Source: SIG77 sp045589595
Lineage (GTDB): Bacteria > Verrucomicrobiota > Lentisphaeria > Victivallales > UBA1829
Assembly: GCA_045589595.1 (NCBI GenBank)
Contig: JAZNPK010000035.1
Coordinates: forward strand, 62,001 to 126,000
DNA length: 64,000 bases
Direction: 5' to 3'
A program made the translations under genes and the position numbers. The notes beneath the pieces are model-generated. The model did no database searches. It was not told where the DNA came from and was given only the letters and a program-made list of their open reading frames with translations. Below are positions 26,053-34,977 of the stretch, piece after piece. Positions within the stretch are counted from its first letter, which is position 1. Every line of letters begins with the position of its first letter.

Positions 26053-26754
26053 ATGAACGGATTCGTACACTGGTTCCGCCAAATCAAAAAATTTCCCACA
26101 TGGATCTATTATCTGCCTGCATGGATCATGATGCTGCTGGCAAAAATCATGCGCCATCAAATCGTTGACCCGAACGGATATTTTGAAAAATACGGAAAAC
26201 CCGACGGCGGAAAAGCTGTCGTTGTGATCTGGCATAACAGACTCCTTTTCTTCGCGCCTATGTGCAAAAGACCCGCCAGACACCGGACCGTCGCCGTGAT
26301 CAGCGCATCCAGAGACGGACAGTATATCGCCGATCTCGTCCGGAAATTCGGCGTGAAAAGCGTCCGCGGCAGTTCGTCACGGAACGCCGTAAAGGTTCTT
26401 CACGATGCCTTCAAAACTATGAAAGACGGCAACCTTATCGCAATGACTCCGGACGGACCGCGGGGACCGAAATATCATTTGAATAAAGGCGCGATCCAAC
26501 TGGCATCCAAATTGGGCGTACCCATTATCCCTATCGCCGTGAATTATTCGTCTTACTGGCAGCTCAAAAGCTGGGACGCTTTCCAGATTCCGAAACCGTG
26601 GTCAAAAATCACCATCGAACTCGGTGACGAAATCCCGATCCCCGCAGACCTCGATCACGAAGAATTCGAGGCCGCCAGAGTCAAAGTCGAAAACGCACTC
26701 AACGCAATTACACGCGATACGATCCCGCCCCCGCCCCCGCGCATAAAAAAATAG
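26053..26754 (+). CDS. DUF374-type lysophospholipid acyltransferase-like protein
   Basis: This 233-aa protein has a short hydrophobic N-terminal segment (about 15-35). WHNRLLFF (His of the acyltransferase site), SASRDGQYIADLVRKFG, GSSSRN and TPDGPRGPKYHLNKGAIQLA follow, a pattern specific to the DUF374 group of the LPLAT superfamily. Homologues in Gram-negatives are thought to acylate lipid A or other lipids at the inner membrane. The C terminus ends in an odd DTIPPPPPRIKK tail, and its TAG stop forms the first bases of repeat locus D. It follows nth after 1 nt. Confidence 0.85.
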   Translation: MNGFVHWFRQIKKFPTWIYYLPAWIMMLLAKIMRHQIVDPNGYFEKYGKPDGGKAVVVIWHNRLLFFAPMCKRPARHRTVAVISASRDGQYIADLVRKFGVKSVRGSSSRNAVKVLHDAFKTMKDGNLIAMTPDGPRGPKYHLNKGAIQLASKLGVPIIPIAVNYSSYWQLKSWDAFQIPKPWSKITIELGDEIPIPADLDHEEFEAARVKVENALNAITRDTIPPPPPRIKK

Positions 26755-26828
26755 CACACAGTGTGTGCCATATAGTGCCTTCTCCCGACTCTTCGCCTGG
26801 TCGGGTATGGCACACCCTGTGTGTGGGG
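26752..26828. repeat. Mosaic hairpin repeat, locus D (short copy)
   Basis: A GCACACA-G-TGTGTGC hairpin is followed by GTGTGCCATA, which pairs with TATGGCACAC at the far end and encloses a CCCGAC/GTCGGG stem. It starts within the stop codon of the acyltransferase gene and ends directly before the next promoter, so it may also act as a terminator-like barrier. Confidence 0.75.
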
Positions 26829-26856
26829 TTGAAAAGGTGTGAAGGTGTGCTATTGT
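26829..26856 (+). promoter_or_regulatory. Putative promoter of the DUF4886/GH28-like unit
   Basis: TTGAAA (26829-26834) and TATTGT (26851-26856) are spaced 16 nt apart. The nagA promoter at 44748 uses the same two hexamers with a 17-nt spacer. Confidence 0.5.
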
Positions 26857-26912
26857 AAACAGTGACGGGTATGATGATGGGAATGATGGAAAATTTACAG
26901 ACAGGAGTTGTG

Positions 26913-27875
26913 ATGATGAAAAAGATTTTCATCGTGTTCGCGGCGGTATTTCTTTGTGCTGCCGGATATGGTCAGGATCAGACAAAAGAACTGAAGATCC
27001 TGATGATCGGAAACAGTTTTTCGGTTTCTGTCGCAAATGATCTGCATCAGATCGTGAGAGCGGCGCCGGATTGTAAAATGACGCTTGTCAGTGCTTATAT
27101 CGGGGGCTGTACGCTCAATGGACACTGGAAAAATATTGAGAAAGCGGAACAGGATCCCAAGCATCAGCAGTACTGGGTCTCTGTATGGAAAAGTGATGCA
27201 CCCAAAGGAGTGTCCCGGACAAAGGGCAGTGTCAATCAGTTGTTGAAGCAAAAATGGGACATCGTCACCATTCAGCAGGGCAGTCATGAATCCTGGGATC
27301 TCAAGTTTTACGAACCGGCTGTGGAAAAATTGATCGCCTATATCCGCAAAAATGCGCCGGATGCAGAAATCGTGCTTCAGCAGACCTGGGCGTACCGGAT
27401 CGATGATGCCAGACTGCGCAGCTGGAAGCTCACTCAGACGGAGATGTATGAAAAACTGAATCATGCTTATACCACCATAGCGGAAAAATATCAGCTCCGC
27501 ATGATCCCCGTGGGGAATGCGGTCCAGATCGCGCGTAAAGCGTTGAATATTCAGAGTACGGCACCTGCAGCGGATCAGCTCCCGTCGAAACTGAAACATC
27601 CGGATCTTCCGTCTTTCAACAATGATATCGTGGGGCAGTCTCATTGGACGCAGAACAAAAAGACACAGACGATGGTCATGAAAACGGATCCGTTCCATCT
27701 GAATGATCGGGGCAAATATCTACAGGCGTGCGTCTGGTTCAGTTATCTGTTCGGGAAAAATGCAGAGGAGATCAAATATATTCCCCCGTACATTGAGGCA
27801 GAATATGCGGCTTCTCTGCAGAAATTTGCCCGGGAAGCCGTGGATGCCGCAAGCGCAAAAAATGTTGCAAAATAA
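26913..27875 (+). CDS. DUF4886-type SGNH-like exported protein
   Basis: From the ATG at 26913 (AGGAG site just upstream) this 320-aa protein has a signal peptide (KKIFIVFAAVFLCAAGYG). LKILMIGNSFSVSVANDL, the Gly-Asn-Ser block of the DUF4886/SGNH-hydrolase group, follows. Later parts are WDIVTIQQGSHESW and, near the C terminus, DPFHLNDRGKYLQACVWF with the Asp/His pair expected in SGNH enzymes. These are candidate esterases acting on decorated polysaccharides. The frame is open from 26862, but those residues precede the ribosome site. It is followed after 21 nt by the GH28-like gene. Confidence 0.8.
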   Translation: MMKKIFIVFAAVFLCAAGYGQDQTKELKILMIGNSFSVSVANDLHQIVRAAPDCKMTLVSAYIGGCTLNGHWKNIEKAEQDPKHQQYWVSVWKSDAPKGVSRTKGSVNQLLKQKWDIVTIQQGSHESWDLKFYEPAVEKLIAYIRKNAPDAEIVLQQTWAYRIDDARLRSWKLTQTEMYEKLNHAYTTIAEKYQLRMIPVGNAVQIARKALNIQSTAPAADQLPSKLKHPDLPSFNNDIVGQSHWTQNKKTQTMVMKTDPFHLNDRGKYLQACVWFSYLFGKNAEEIKYIPPYIEAEYAASLQKFAREAVDAASAKNVAK

Positions 27876-27896
27876 GCGAAACGGAAAGGTGATCCC

Positions 27897-29261
27897 ATGG
27901 AAATGATTCAGCCGGATTTCAGAGTGTTTTCCGATCAGACGGAGATCCCGGTATATCGTGTTTCTGCCACATTTGTGCCCTCCCGCAGAGAGGATGACGG
28001 CAATTGTTACGGGATCGGCGTCATTGATTCCGATGAGGCTGTGACTGTTGAGATCCGTTGCACCAGAGGTTTGGGATCGACCGTGATCCTGCCGGAAAAT
28101 GCGGTTGCGGATGCGGTGATCACGCCGGAAAAGATCCAATGCCGATTGACCCGGCACGGAACCTATATTTTTGAACCGCAGGGGTACAAGGAGACGCCCC
28201 TTGTTCTGTTTTTCAATCCTGTGGAAAAGGATGCACCTGCGCCCGATACGCCCGGAGTCCGTTATTTCGGACCGGGTCACCATTCACCCGGGAAGATCGA
28301 ATTGGGATCGGATGAAACGCTTTATCTGGCGGCGGGTGCGGTTGTGGAAGCGTCGGTTTTTGCGCACGGCAGCAATATCCGGATCTGCGGACACGGCATT
28401 CTTTCCATGCGTAATCTGCCGCGTCAGTCGGTGCGGCATTGTCTGGATTTTTATAAATGCACTCATCTGGAACTGCGCGATTTTATTTCCACGGATCCGT
28501 GTCTGTGGCATCTGGTGCTGCGGGATTCCCATGATGTGCTGATCGATCGTGTGAAACTCTGCGGCGGCAGAATGTTGAACGACGACGGGATCGACATCTG
28601 CAACAGCACGGATGTGGTCATCCGCAATTGTTTTATCCGCTCCCAGGACGATGTGATCGCCATCAAGGGTATGGATGATCAGAAGGAACATTTTTCACTG
28701 GACAGCAAGGAGACTGTTGCCGCATTTGAACCTGACCGGCGGGGGATCCGCAACGTTCTGATCGAGGATTGTGTGTTCTGGTGCGATGCGGCAAATGTTT
28801 TCCGATACGGCTACGAATGTACCGCTGAAACGATGGAGAATATTACCGTGCGGAACTGCGATATCGTTCATATCTGCGATGTGTACCGTGAGCCCTCGGC
28901 GTTCTGGTGCAATACCGTATGGTTTCTCCAGCCCTCCCACCGTATGCCGATCCGGGATCTGCTCTTTGAAGATCTGCGGATCCGTATTGATGTGCCCGAT
29001 CTTGTGCTGATGAAACTTGTTCCGCTGGAATGTCCGCCGTGGATCGATTTCGGCAGCCTGCGGAATTGTACGTTCCGCAATATTTCCATTACCGGTGACA
29101 CACCTTCCTTCCGCGGGGAGATCCTGATCGCAGGAAATGATCCGGAACATACGGTGGAAGAGATCCATCTGGAGAATGTGACCATCAACGGCAGGACCAT
29201 CGACCGCAGTTTTGAATATCTCACCATCGGTGACTTTACGGAAAATGTGACCTTTTCCTGA
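27897..29261 (+). CDS. GH28-like right-handed beta-helix protein
   Basis: This 454-aa protein has an N-terminal region of about 110 residues and then a parallel beta-helix with the GH28 polygalacturonase pattern. GNSx-like strands lead to MLNDDGIDICNSTDVVIRNC and SQDDVIAIKG, which correspond to the paired catalytic Asp blocks (NTD and GDD) of GH28. The later GHG and RIK motifs are not recognisable: the matching stretch reads FRYGYEC. It may therefore be a divergent hydrolase or a lyase-like relative. No signal peptide is seen, so it would act inside the cell on imported oligosaccharides. It pairs with the DUF4886 gene. Confidence 0.75.
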   Translation: MEMIQPDFRVFSDQTEIPVYRVSATFVPSRREDDGNCYGIGVIDSDEAVTVEIRCTRGLGSTVILPENAVADAVITPEKIQCRLTRHGTYIFEPQGYKETPLVLFFNPVEKDAPAPDTPGVRYFGPGHHSPGKIELGSDETLYLAAGAVVEASVFAHGSNIRICGHGILSMRNLPRQSVRHCLDFYKCTHLELRDFISTDPCLWHLVLRDSHDVLIDRVKLCGGRMLNDDGIDICNSTDVVIRNCFIRSQDDVIAIKGMDDQKEHFSLDSKETVAAFEPDRRGIRNVLIEDCVFWCDAANVFRYGYECTAETMENITVRNCDIVHICDVYREPSAFWCNTVWFLQPSHRMPIRDLLFEDLRIRIDVPDLVLMKLVPLECPPWIDFGSLRNCTFRNISITGDTPSFRGEILIAGNDPEHTVEEIHLENVTINGRTIDRSFEYLTIGDFTENVTFS

Positions 29262-29281
29262 CGGATGGGGATAGAACTGTA

Positions 29282-30373
29282 TCAAAGTTGAGGGAGATCG
29301 CAGCAGAAGTCTGCTGAATTGGTGTAGAAGCCGCCCTCGTCTTCGTGTCTGACCGCCTCTTTGTCGATCGCGACGGGATAGCGCTGGATGAGTTCCACGC
29401 AGCGGGTGTGTTCCAGTGCTGTCTCCAGCGTACAGATGCCGTAACGGGGCGCTTCGCCTGCTGCCATTTCCGCAACGGTCCGGAACATGTGATACTGGGG
29501 ATCTTCCGCAAATGTGATCCGTTCCAGCACATTGTCGCCGGGATCAACTGCGATCCATTCCGATGGCGACCAGATGATCCGGTTGCCGCTGTCAAATGCG
29601 AAACAGAGGTTGGGCCATTCCGTTTCGGCGGTGGTGTGACTGAAAAAGACATCAATGGAAATCTCTTCCCGCGTCCACGCCCGGAACGAACAGGAATCAA
29701 AGTTTTCGATTTCCGGCCTCGCTTTGACCAGCCGGACATTTTCCAAACGCTCCACGCACGCGCTGCGTTCCAGCTCCATTCCCGCACAGTAGAGCGCAAG
29801 ATTGAGATAATGGGCAAACGCGTTGCTCAAAGGAGAATCCCAGACCGGTTGTCCTGTACGGGGATCACGGATGCGCCCCGCCCAGTTGTTCCGGTTGTAA
29901 TAGGCATCGTTCCGCTTGACAGCGCCGCGGACACGGATCGACTGCAGTTTCCCGTATGTTCCGTTCAGGATCGCCTTTTTGAGCATTTCCGTTTCCGGCG
30001 TATAAAGAAACTGAAATGCGATCAGCGCAAAATTGCCGGCGTAGATTTCCGATCCGAATTTCATGGCTTCCACTTCATCGCCGGTGGCGGCGGCAGGTTT
30101 TTCCAGCAGAACAGAACAGCCGTGAGCGAGGGCGTTCAGCAGCAGTTTCCGGTGTACGGGGATCCCCGCTGCGATGCTGACCACATCCGGCTGAACTGCA
30201 TCATAAAGCGCGTCGTCCGTGGCGAAAAAGGGAACGCCCGGAACCTGATTCTCCGGGTTGACATCGCATACTCCGGCGAACGTGATCAGCCCCTCCGATT
30301 CCAGCCGTTTCCAGTTCGCCGTGTGGGTGCTGCCCCAGCCGCCGGAACCGATCAGTGCAGCACGGATGCTCAT
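29282..30373 (-). CDS. Gfo/Idh/MocA-family oxidoreductase
   Basis: This 363-aa protein has an N-terminal Rossmann domain (AALIGSGGWGSTHTANW near residue 5), a conserved Glu-Lys-Pro (LLEKPAAATGDE, near 91) and a C-terminal alpha/beta domain, as in the glucose-fructose oxidoreductase/inositol dehydrogenase family. These enzymes oxidise or rearrange sugars using NAD(P). It overlaps the 688-aa upstream gene by 4 nt, so the two are translationally coupled and probably act on the same carbohydrate. The substrate is not evident. Confidence 0.88.
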   Translation of the reverse strand: MSIRAALIGSGGWGSTHTANWKRLESEGLITFAGVCDVNPENQVPGVPFFATDDALYDAVQPDVVSIAAGIPVHRKLLLNALAHGCSVLLEKPAAATGDEVEAMKFGSEIYAGNFALIAFQFLYTPETEMLKKAILNGTYGKLQSIRVRGAVKRNDAYYNRNNWAGRIRDPRTGQPVWDSPLSNAFAHYLNLALYCAGMELERSACVERLENVRLVKARPEIENFDSCSFRAWTREEISIDVFFSHTTAETEWPNLCFAFDSGNRIIWSPSEWIAVDPGDNVLERITFAEDPQYHMFRTVAEMAAGEAPRYGICTLETALEHTRCVELIQRYPVAIDKEAVRHEDEGGFYTNSADFCCDLPQL

Positions 30374-32436
30374 AAGGTTTCTCCGTCGCAGCAGATCTCT
30401 GCCGTGCCGTCCTGCGTGTGGACGGTCATGGTGTATGTTCTGCCGTCGAATCCGGTAAAGGTGAGGCGGCGGAGTGGTCCGTCAGATGTCATTGTACCGC
30501 AGGGGTGACGCAGCATATCATCGGCAGTCGTATCCGCACTGACAGCGCAGGCGCTTTCATAGATCACATCGCCCGGCATCAGGCGGACGGGATCAAGAAC
30601 GGAATCCATACAGACCACATCGGCGTACATGCTCCACATTCCGCAGCTGAGCATCACATTCTGTTTTGCAGAGCGTTTGATGCGGAAGGGCGACTGCTCC
30701 TGCAGAGAGAAGAAAGACAACGCATTGTCGCAGTTCAATTTTGCCGATCCGGTTTCCAGAAGATCGTTGACGCCCGGCAGATTGACGGTCTGGAAAAATT
30801 TTCCATCTTCTGTTGTCCAGAGCCGTTTGTGCCCGTTGTAAACATCATTCGGGATCTGGCAGTTCAGCGCCCGGAACCCGAAGGTGAATGTCGTTTCTTT
30901 TGTCATAACAGCACGCTCATAAATGAGCAGGGTTTTTCCGTCCGGCAGCGCGGCGGCGGCGTATTGGCGTTTTGCCACCTGATAGATCTCTTCACCTTCC
31001 CCCATGGGCGCCTGTTCAAAAATATCGGAAGTGCGGGTGTAGAGAAAACCGCCGTCAAATGTTTTCCGTGCCGCATCGCCGTTTTCTTTGATGTAGTGAC
31101 ATCCGATATAGCCGGTGAGATTCCCCGCCCATTCCGCCATATCACTGCGATCCAGCGGAACACAGAGGATCTCCTGTCCGTGATTTGCCCGCTGAACGGC
31201 GGACCGGACGGTATTCCCGGTACGGATCAGGTCTGCTTTGTGGAAGTCGTCGCCCCAGTGCGCGTCCGGCGTTTTTTGTTCCGGCACATCAGAAATGATG
31301 TCGAATTTTTTCCGCCACCACGCACCGGTGGAAAGCGCGAGCATGGGATCAGCCTCCAGTCGGCGGTAGTAATAACAGGAATAATTTTTCAGTTCAGTCA
31401 GCCGTTTGCCGTAGAAGGAGCCGTCCTCATTCTGCGCCTGTTCCTGTTCGATGAGATCCAGATACCCCGCCTCAAAGCGGACAGCGTCCGGATCTTTGAA
31501 CAGTTCAGCCGCCAACAGCCACGCATTGACCGCAAAGCACTGGCAGTAATTGTATCTGGTTCTGGAATCTCCGCCGATCCGGAGCAGTCTGCCATCCGGG
31601 AATGTCAGGTGTTTCACCGTTTCCCAGAGGGGCTTGATGTTGTGGAACAGTTCCGGCGGCGGGGTTTGACCGCGTTCTTTGAAGTTGAAGTACAGCAGCG
31701 CCAGATTGGAAAGGCAGATAAAGGAGTACCCCACATTCATATAGCCATGATGATCAAGGGAAAAGTTTTCCGTAAAGTTGGGACCCACATGCCGTTCTGC
31801 AACCGTTTTGCCGCGATAGACTGTTGTATTCTGCGCATCCTGCGGTGCGGACAGCCCGTTCAGCATCAATGTACAGGCTTTTTCAAGATAATCTTCCGCC
31901 TGCGGCAGTTCGGGATGATCCAAAGCCGCCCGCATCAGAAAAGCGGCGTTCCAGATGTTGCTTTCAGGCACATTCGGACCTTTGGATGCGTCCATACAAG
32001 CCTGGACCGGATATTCGTGCAGACGGTAATCCGCTTCAAAGATCCGGAATTTTCTGTACCGTTCCCGGTCATCGTCGGTAAAATACGGTTCCAGTGCGTT
32101 CAGTCCGGGCGTGGCGCGTTCCATTCCCAGTACACTGATCCAGTGTTTGCCCCACTGTTTGCCGTCGGTACAGACCATATCGCCGGTCAGGTGGGTACGC
32201 ATGGAGTAACGGAACAGCTCCAGCGCCGTCTGACGCAAATCGGTGTTCCCGGTCAATTCCGCCTGAACTGCCAATGCGCCCAGCATCTGCTGATTGCATT
32301 GTACAGCCCAGTGTCCGGCTTCACCGGTCCCGTAATAAGTAAGTCCTTCCCCGGCGTTCCGCAAGGCATCGGGCAACCCCTTCAGAAAGGTCTGCATGGG
32401 GCGGAGATAATCAGCGAACCCAATCGTCTTCAGCAT
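30370..32436 (-). CDS. Putative carbohydrate-active protein (alpha/alpha-toroid-like), 688 aa
   Basis: I do not recognise a precise family. The first 400 residues are rich in Trp, Tyr and His and look all-helical, with repeated stretches such as GEAGHWAVQCNQQML, NAAFLMRAALDHPEL and LDHHGYMNVGYSFICL. The rest is beta-rich, a layout known from heparinase II/III-like and other toroid polysaccharide lyases and hydrolases. No signal peptide is present. It is coupled to the downstream Gfo/Idh/MocA oxidoreductase (4-nt overlap) and begins 5 nt after glycogen phosphorylase, which supports a sugar-degradation role by context only. Confidence 0.6.
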   Translation of the reverse strand: MLKTIGFADYLRPMQTFLKGLPDALRNAGEGLTYYGTGEAGHWAVQCNQQMLGALAVQAELTGNTDLRQTALELFRYSMRTHLTGDMVCTDGKQWGKHWISVLGMERATPGLNALEPYFTDDDRERYRKFRIFEADYRLHEYPVQACMDASKGPNVPESNIWNAAFLMRAALDHPELPQAEDYLEKACTLMLNGLSAPQDAQNTTVYRGKTVAERHVGPNFTENFSLDHHGYMNVGYSFICLSNLALLYFNFKERGQTPPPELFHNIKPLWETVKHLTFPDGRLLRIGGDSRTRYNYCQCFAVNAWLLAAELFKDPDAVRFEAGYLDLIEQEQAQNEDGSFYGKRLTELKNYSCYYYRRLEADPMLALSTGAWWRKKFDIISDVPEQKTPDAHWGDDFHKADLIRTGNTVRSAVQRANHGQEILCVPLDRSDMAEWAGNLTGYIGCHYIKENGDAARKTFDGGFLYTRTSDIFEQAPMGEGEEIYQVAKRQYAAAALPDGKTLLIYERAVMTKETTFTFGFRALNCQIPNDVYNGHKRLWTTEDGKFFQTVNLPGVNDLLETGSAKLNCDNALSFFSLQEQSPFRIKRSAKQNVMLSCGMWSMYADVVCMDSVLDPVRLMPGDVIYESACAVSADTTADDMLRHPCGTMTSDGPLRRLTFTGFDGRTYTMTVHTQDGTAEICCDGETL

Positions 32437-32441
32437 AATGT

Positions 32442-34946
32442 TTATTGCACTCCGTTTTGCAGTTCAGCCGCAGGTTTTTCAAAGCCGTGTTTATCAGCAA
32501 GGTCCACATGGACCGGTGAAACATACCAGATCTTTTCCGCATAATCGCGGATGGAACGGTCGCTGGAGAACATGCCCATTTTTGCGATATTGCACAGACA
32601 TTTTTTCTGCCACTCAAGGGGCGATTTGTAAAGTTCCGCCACCTTTTTCTGGGTTTCGGCATAAGAAGCAAAATCGGCTGCCGTCATATACGCATCGTAG
32701 TTGAAGGAATCGATGATGGGACGGAACACATCCAGTTCGCCGGGCGAGAAGAAATTGTCGCGGATCAGTTCCAATGCACGGCGCAGCAGCGGATTTGCCG
32801 CAATGAATTCGCCGGGATTGTAACCGCAGGCACGGCGCTTTGTCACTTCTTCCACATTCATGCCGAAGATGAAAATATTGTCCTGTCCCACTGCATCATG
32901 GATCTCAATATTTGCACCGTCCATCGTGCCGATGGTCAGGGCGCCGTTGAGCGCAAATTTCATATTGCTGGTGCCGGAAGCTTCTGTGCCGGCGAGCGAG
33001 ATCTGTTCGGAAACATCGGCTGCGGGAATGATCTTTTCCGCCAGAGAGACCCGGTAATTGGACAGGAATACCACTTTGAGTTTATCGCCCACAGCAGGAT
33101 CTTCATTGATCACATCCGCCACGGCATTGATCAGCTTGATGATCAGTTTCGCCATATAATAACCGGGAGCGGCTTTTGCCCCGAAAATAATGGTGCGCGG
33201 CACAAAATCGCCATCGGGATTATCCTTGATCTCCAGATAAAGCGCAATGGCGTGGAGAATGTTCATCAGCTGGCGTTTGTATTCATGCAGACGCTTCACC
33301 TGAACATCGAAGATGGAATCCGGATTGACTTTCACACCGTTGTGTTCCCAAATATATTCCGCCAGACGTACCTTGTTCTCACGCTTGATCGCGGCAAGTT
33401 TTTTCAGGAATGTCTTGTCATTGGCAAAAGGAAGGATCTTTTCCAGCTGATCCAGATCACTGATCCAGTCGTTGCCGATTTTGCTGCTGATGAGTGCAGA
33501 GAGACCCGGATTGGCTTTGCAGAGCCAGCGGCGGGGCGTGATCCCGTTGGTCACATTCACAAATTTGCCCGGATAATATTCGGCAAAATCCCGGAACAGA
33601 CCGTTTTTGAGCAGCTCCGTATGAAGCGCGGCAACACCGTTTACATGTCCGCTGGCAACAACACACATGTACGCCATGCGGACCATTTTTTCGTGTCCTT
33701 CCTGAATGAGAGACATCCGGGTGAGTCTGTCAGAATCGCCGATATAGCGTGTGGCGACACCGCGGAGGAAACGGAAGTTGATCTCGTAAATGATCTCAAG
33801 ATGGCGCGGCAGCAGTTTTTCCATCAGGCTGACGGACCATTTTTCCAATGCCTCGGACATCAGGGTGTGGTTGGTGTAATTGAAGGTCTTGCAGGTGATG
33901 GACCAGGCTTCATCCCAGGTGAAGTTTTCCACATCGATCAGCAGACGCATCAGTTCCGGGATCGCCAGTGCCGGGTGGGTATCGTTCAGCTGGATCACAC
34001 ATTCACGGTCGAAATCACTGAGCGCTTCGTTGTAATATTTGATCCTGCCGATAATGTCCTGAAGCGTGGCGGACACCAGAAAATACTGCTGTTTCAGACG
34101 CAGTTCCTTGCCCTCAAAATTGTTGTCGTTGGGATAAAGAACGCGGGTGATGTTCTGGCTCATGGCGGATTCCAGATTGGCACTGATGTAATCGCCCTGA
34201 TTGAATTTGACCAGATTGAACCCGTAAAGCGATTCCGCCGACCAGAGACGCAGGGTGTTGACGGTATTGTTGTTGTAGCCCGGGATCGGGGTGTCATAGG
34301 GCATCGCCAGAACATCCTGTGTATCGACCCATTTGCGGCGGTAGGGATTTTTTTCATCGGGGTGGTGTTCCACTCTGCCGCCGAAATGGATGATGCGGGA
34401 AAGTTCCGGTCTGCGGATCTCCCAGGGATTGCCGCGGCTCAGCCAGTTGTCCGGTTCTTCCACCTGTTCGCCGTTCTGAATGATCTGTTTGAAGATCCCG
34501 TAATCGTAACGGATCCCGTACCCGAAACTGGGCAGTTCCAGCGTTGCCATGGAATCCAGGAAACAGGCGGCAAGTCTGCCGAGACCGCCGTTGCCCAAAC
34601 CGGCATCCACTTCTTCATCGCGGAGTTTATCGGCATCGAATCCGAGTTCAGCCATGGCTTCTGCGGCGGCATCGTAAACGCCCAGATTGATCATGGCATT
34701 GCCCAATGTTCTGCCCATGAGAAATTCCAGCGAGATATAAGAAACGGTGCGGGGATGTTTTTCTTCGTATTCGTCTTTGGTTGCGATCCAACGCTGCATC
34801 ATCAGGTCACGGATCGCCAGAGCCAGTGCGTGATAACGGTCAAGGTCCACTGCCTTTTCCGGGCGTTTGCCCAGCGAGCAGGTCAAGTGTCTCTGAAATG
34901 CTTCACGTATCTGATCCTTCATGGAATTTTTGTTTTTGCTTTTCAT
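32442..34946 (-). CDS. glgP: Glycogen/alpha-glucan phosphorylase
   Basis: This 834-aa GT35 enzyme has the N-terminal VSYISLEFLMGRTLGNAMIN, GLGNGGLGRLAACFLDS, YDTPIPGY, VNVTNGITPRRW, VKRLHEYKRQLMN and the PLP-lysine motif EASGTSNMKFALNGAL. It releases glucose 1-phosphate from glycogen. The start is the ATG at 34946 (MKSKNKNSM) because AGGAGG lies 4 nt upstream of it. The frame is open to 35060, but that would overlap the upstream sensor-like gene. Length is typical. It sits between a degenerate sensor kinase and a carbohydrate-active gene in one long run. Confidence 0.97.
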   Translation of the reverse strand: MKSKNKNSMKDQIREAFQRHLTCSLGKRPEKAVDLDRYHALALAIRDLMMQRWIATKDEYEEKHPRTVSYISLEFLMGRTLGNAMINLGVYDAAAEAMAELGFDADKLRDEEVDAGLGNGGLGRLAACFLDSMATLELPSFGYGIRYDYGIFKQIIQNGEQVEEPDNWLSRGNPWEIRRPELSRIIHFGGRVEHHPDEKNPYRRKWVDTQDVLAMPYDTPIPGYNNNTVNTLRLWSAESLYGFNLVKFNQGDYISANLESAMSQNITRVLYPNDNNFEGKELRLKQQYFLVSATLQDIIGRIKYYNEALSDFDRECVIQLNDTHPALAIPELMRLLIDVENFTWDEAWSITCKTFNYTNHTLMSEALEKWSVSLMEKLLPRHLEIIYEINFRFLRGVATRYIGDSDRLTRMSLIQEGHEKMVRMAYMCVVASGHVNGVAALHTELLKNGLFRDFAEYYPGKFVNVTNGITPRRWLCKANPGLSALISSKIGNDWISDLDQLEKILPFANDKTFLKKLAAIKRENKVRLAEYIWEHNGVKVNPDSIFDVQVKRLHEYKRQLMNILHAIALYLEIKDNPDGDFVPRTIIFGAKAAPGYYMAKLIIKLINAVADVINEDPAVGDKLKVVFLSNYRVSLAEKIIPAADVSEQISLAGTEASGTSNMKFALNGALTIGTMDGANIEIHDAVGQDNIFIFGMNVEEVTKRRACGYNPGEFIAANPLLRRALELIRDNFFSPGELDVFRPIIDSFNYDAYMTAADFASYAETQKKVAELYKSPLEWQKKCLCNIAKMGMFSSDRSIRDYAEKIWYVSPVHVDLADKHGFEKPAAELQNGVQ

Positions 34947-34977
34947 GTTTCCTCCTGTCTTCATTGTATTAGGTCCA

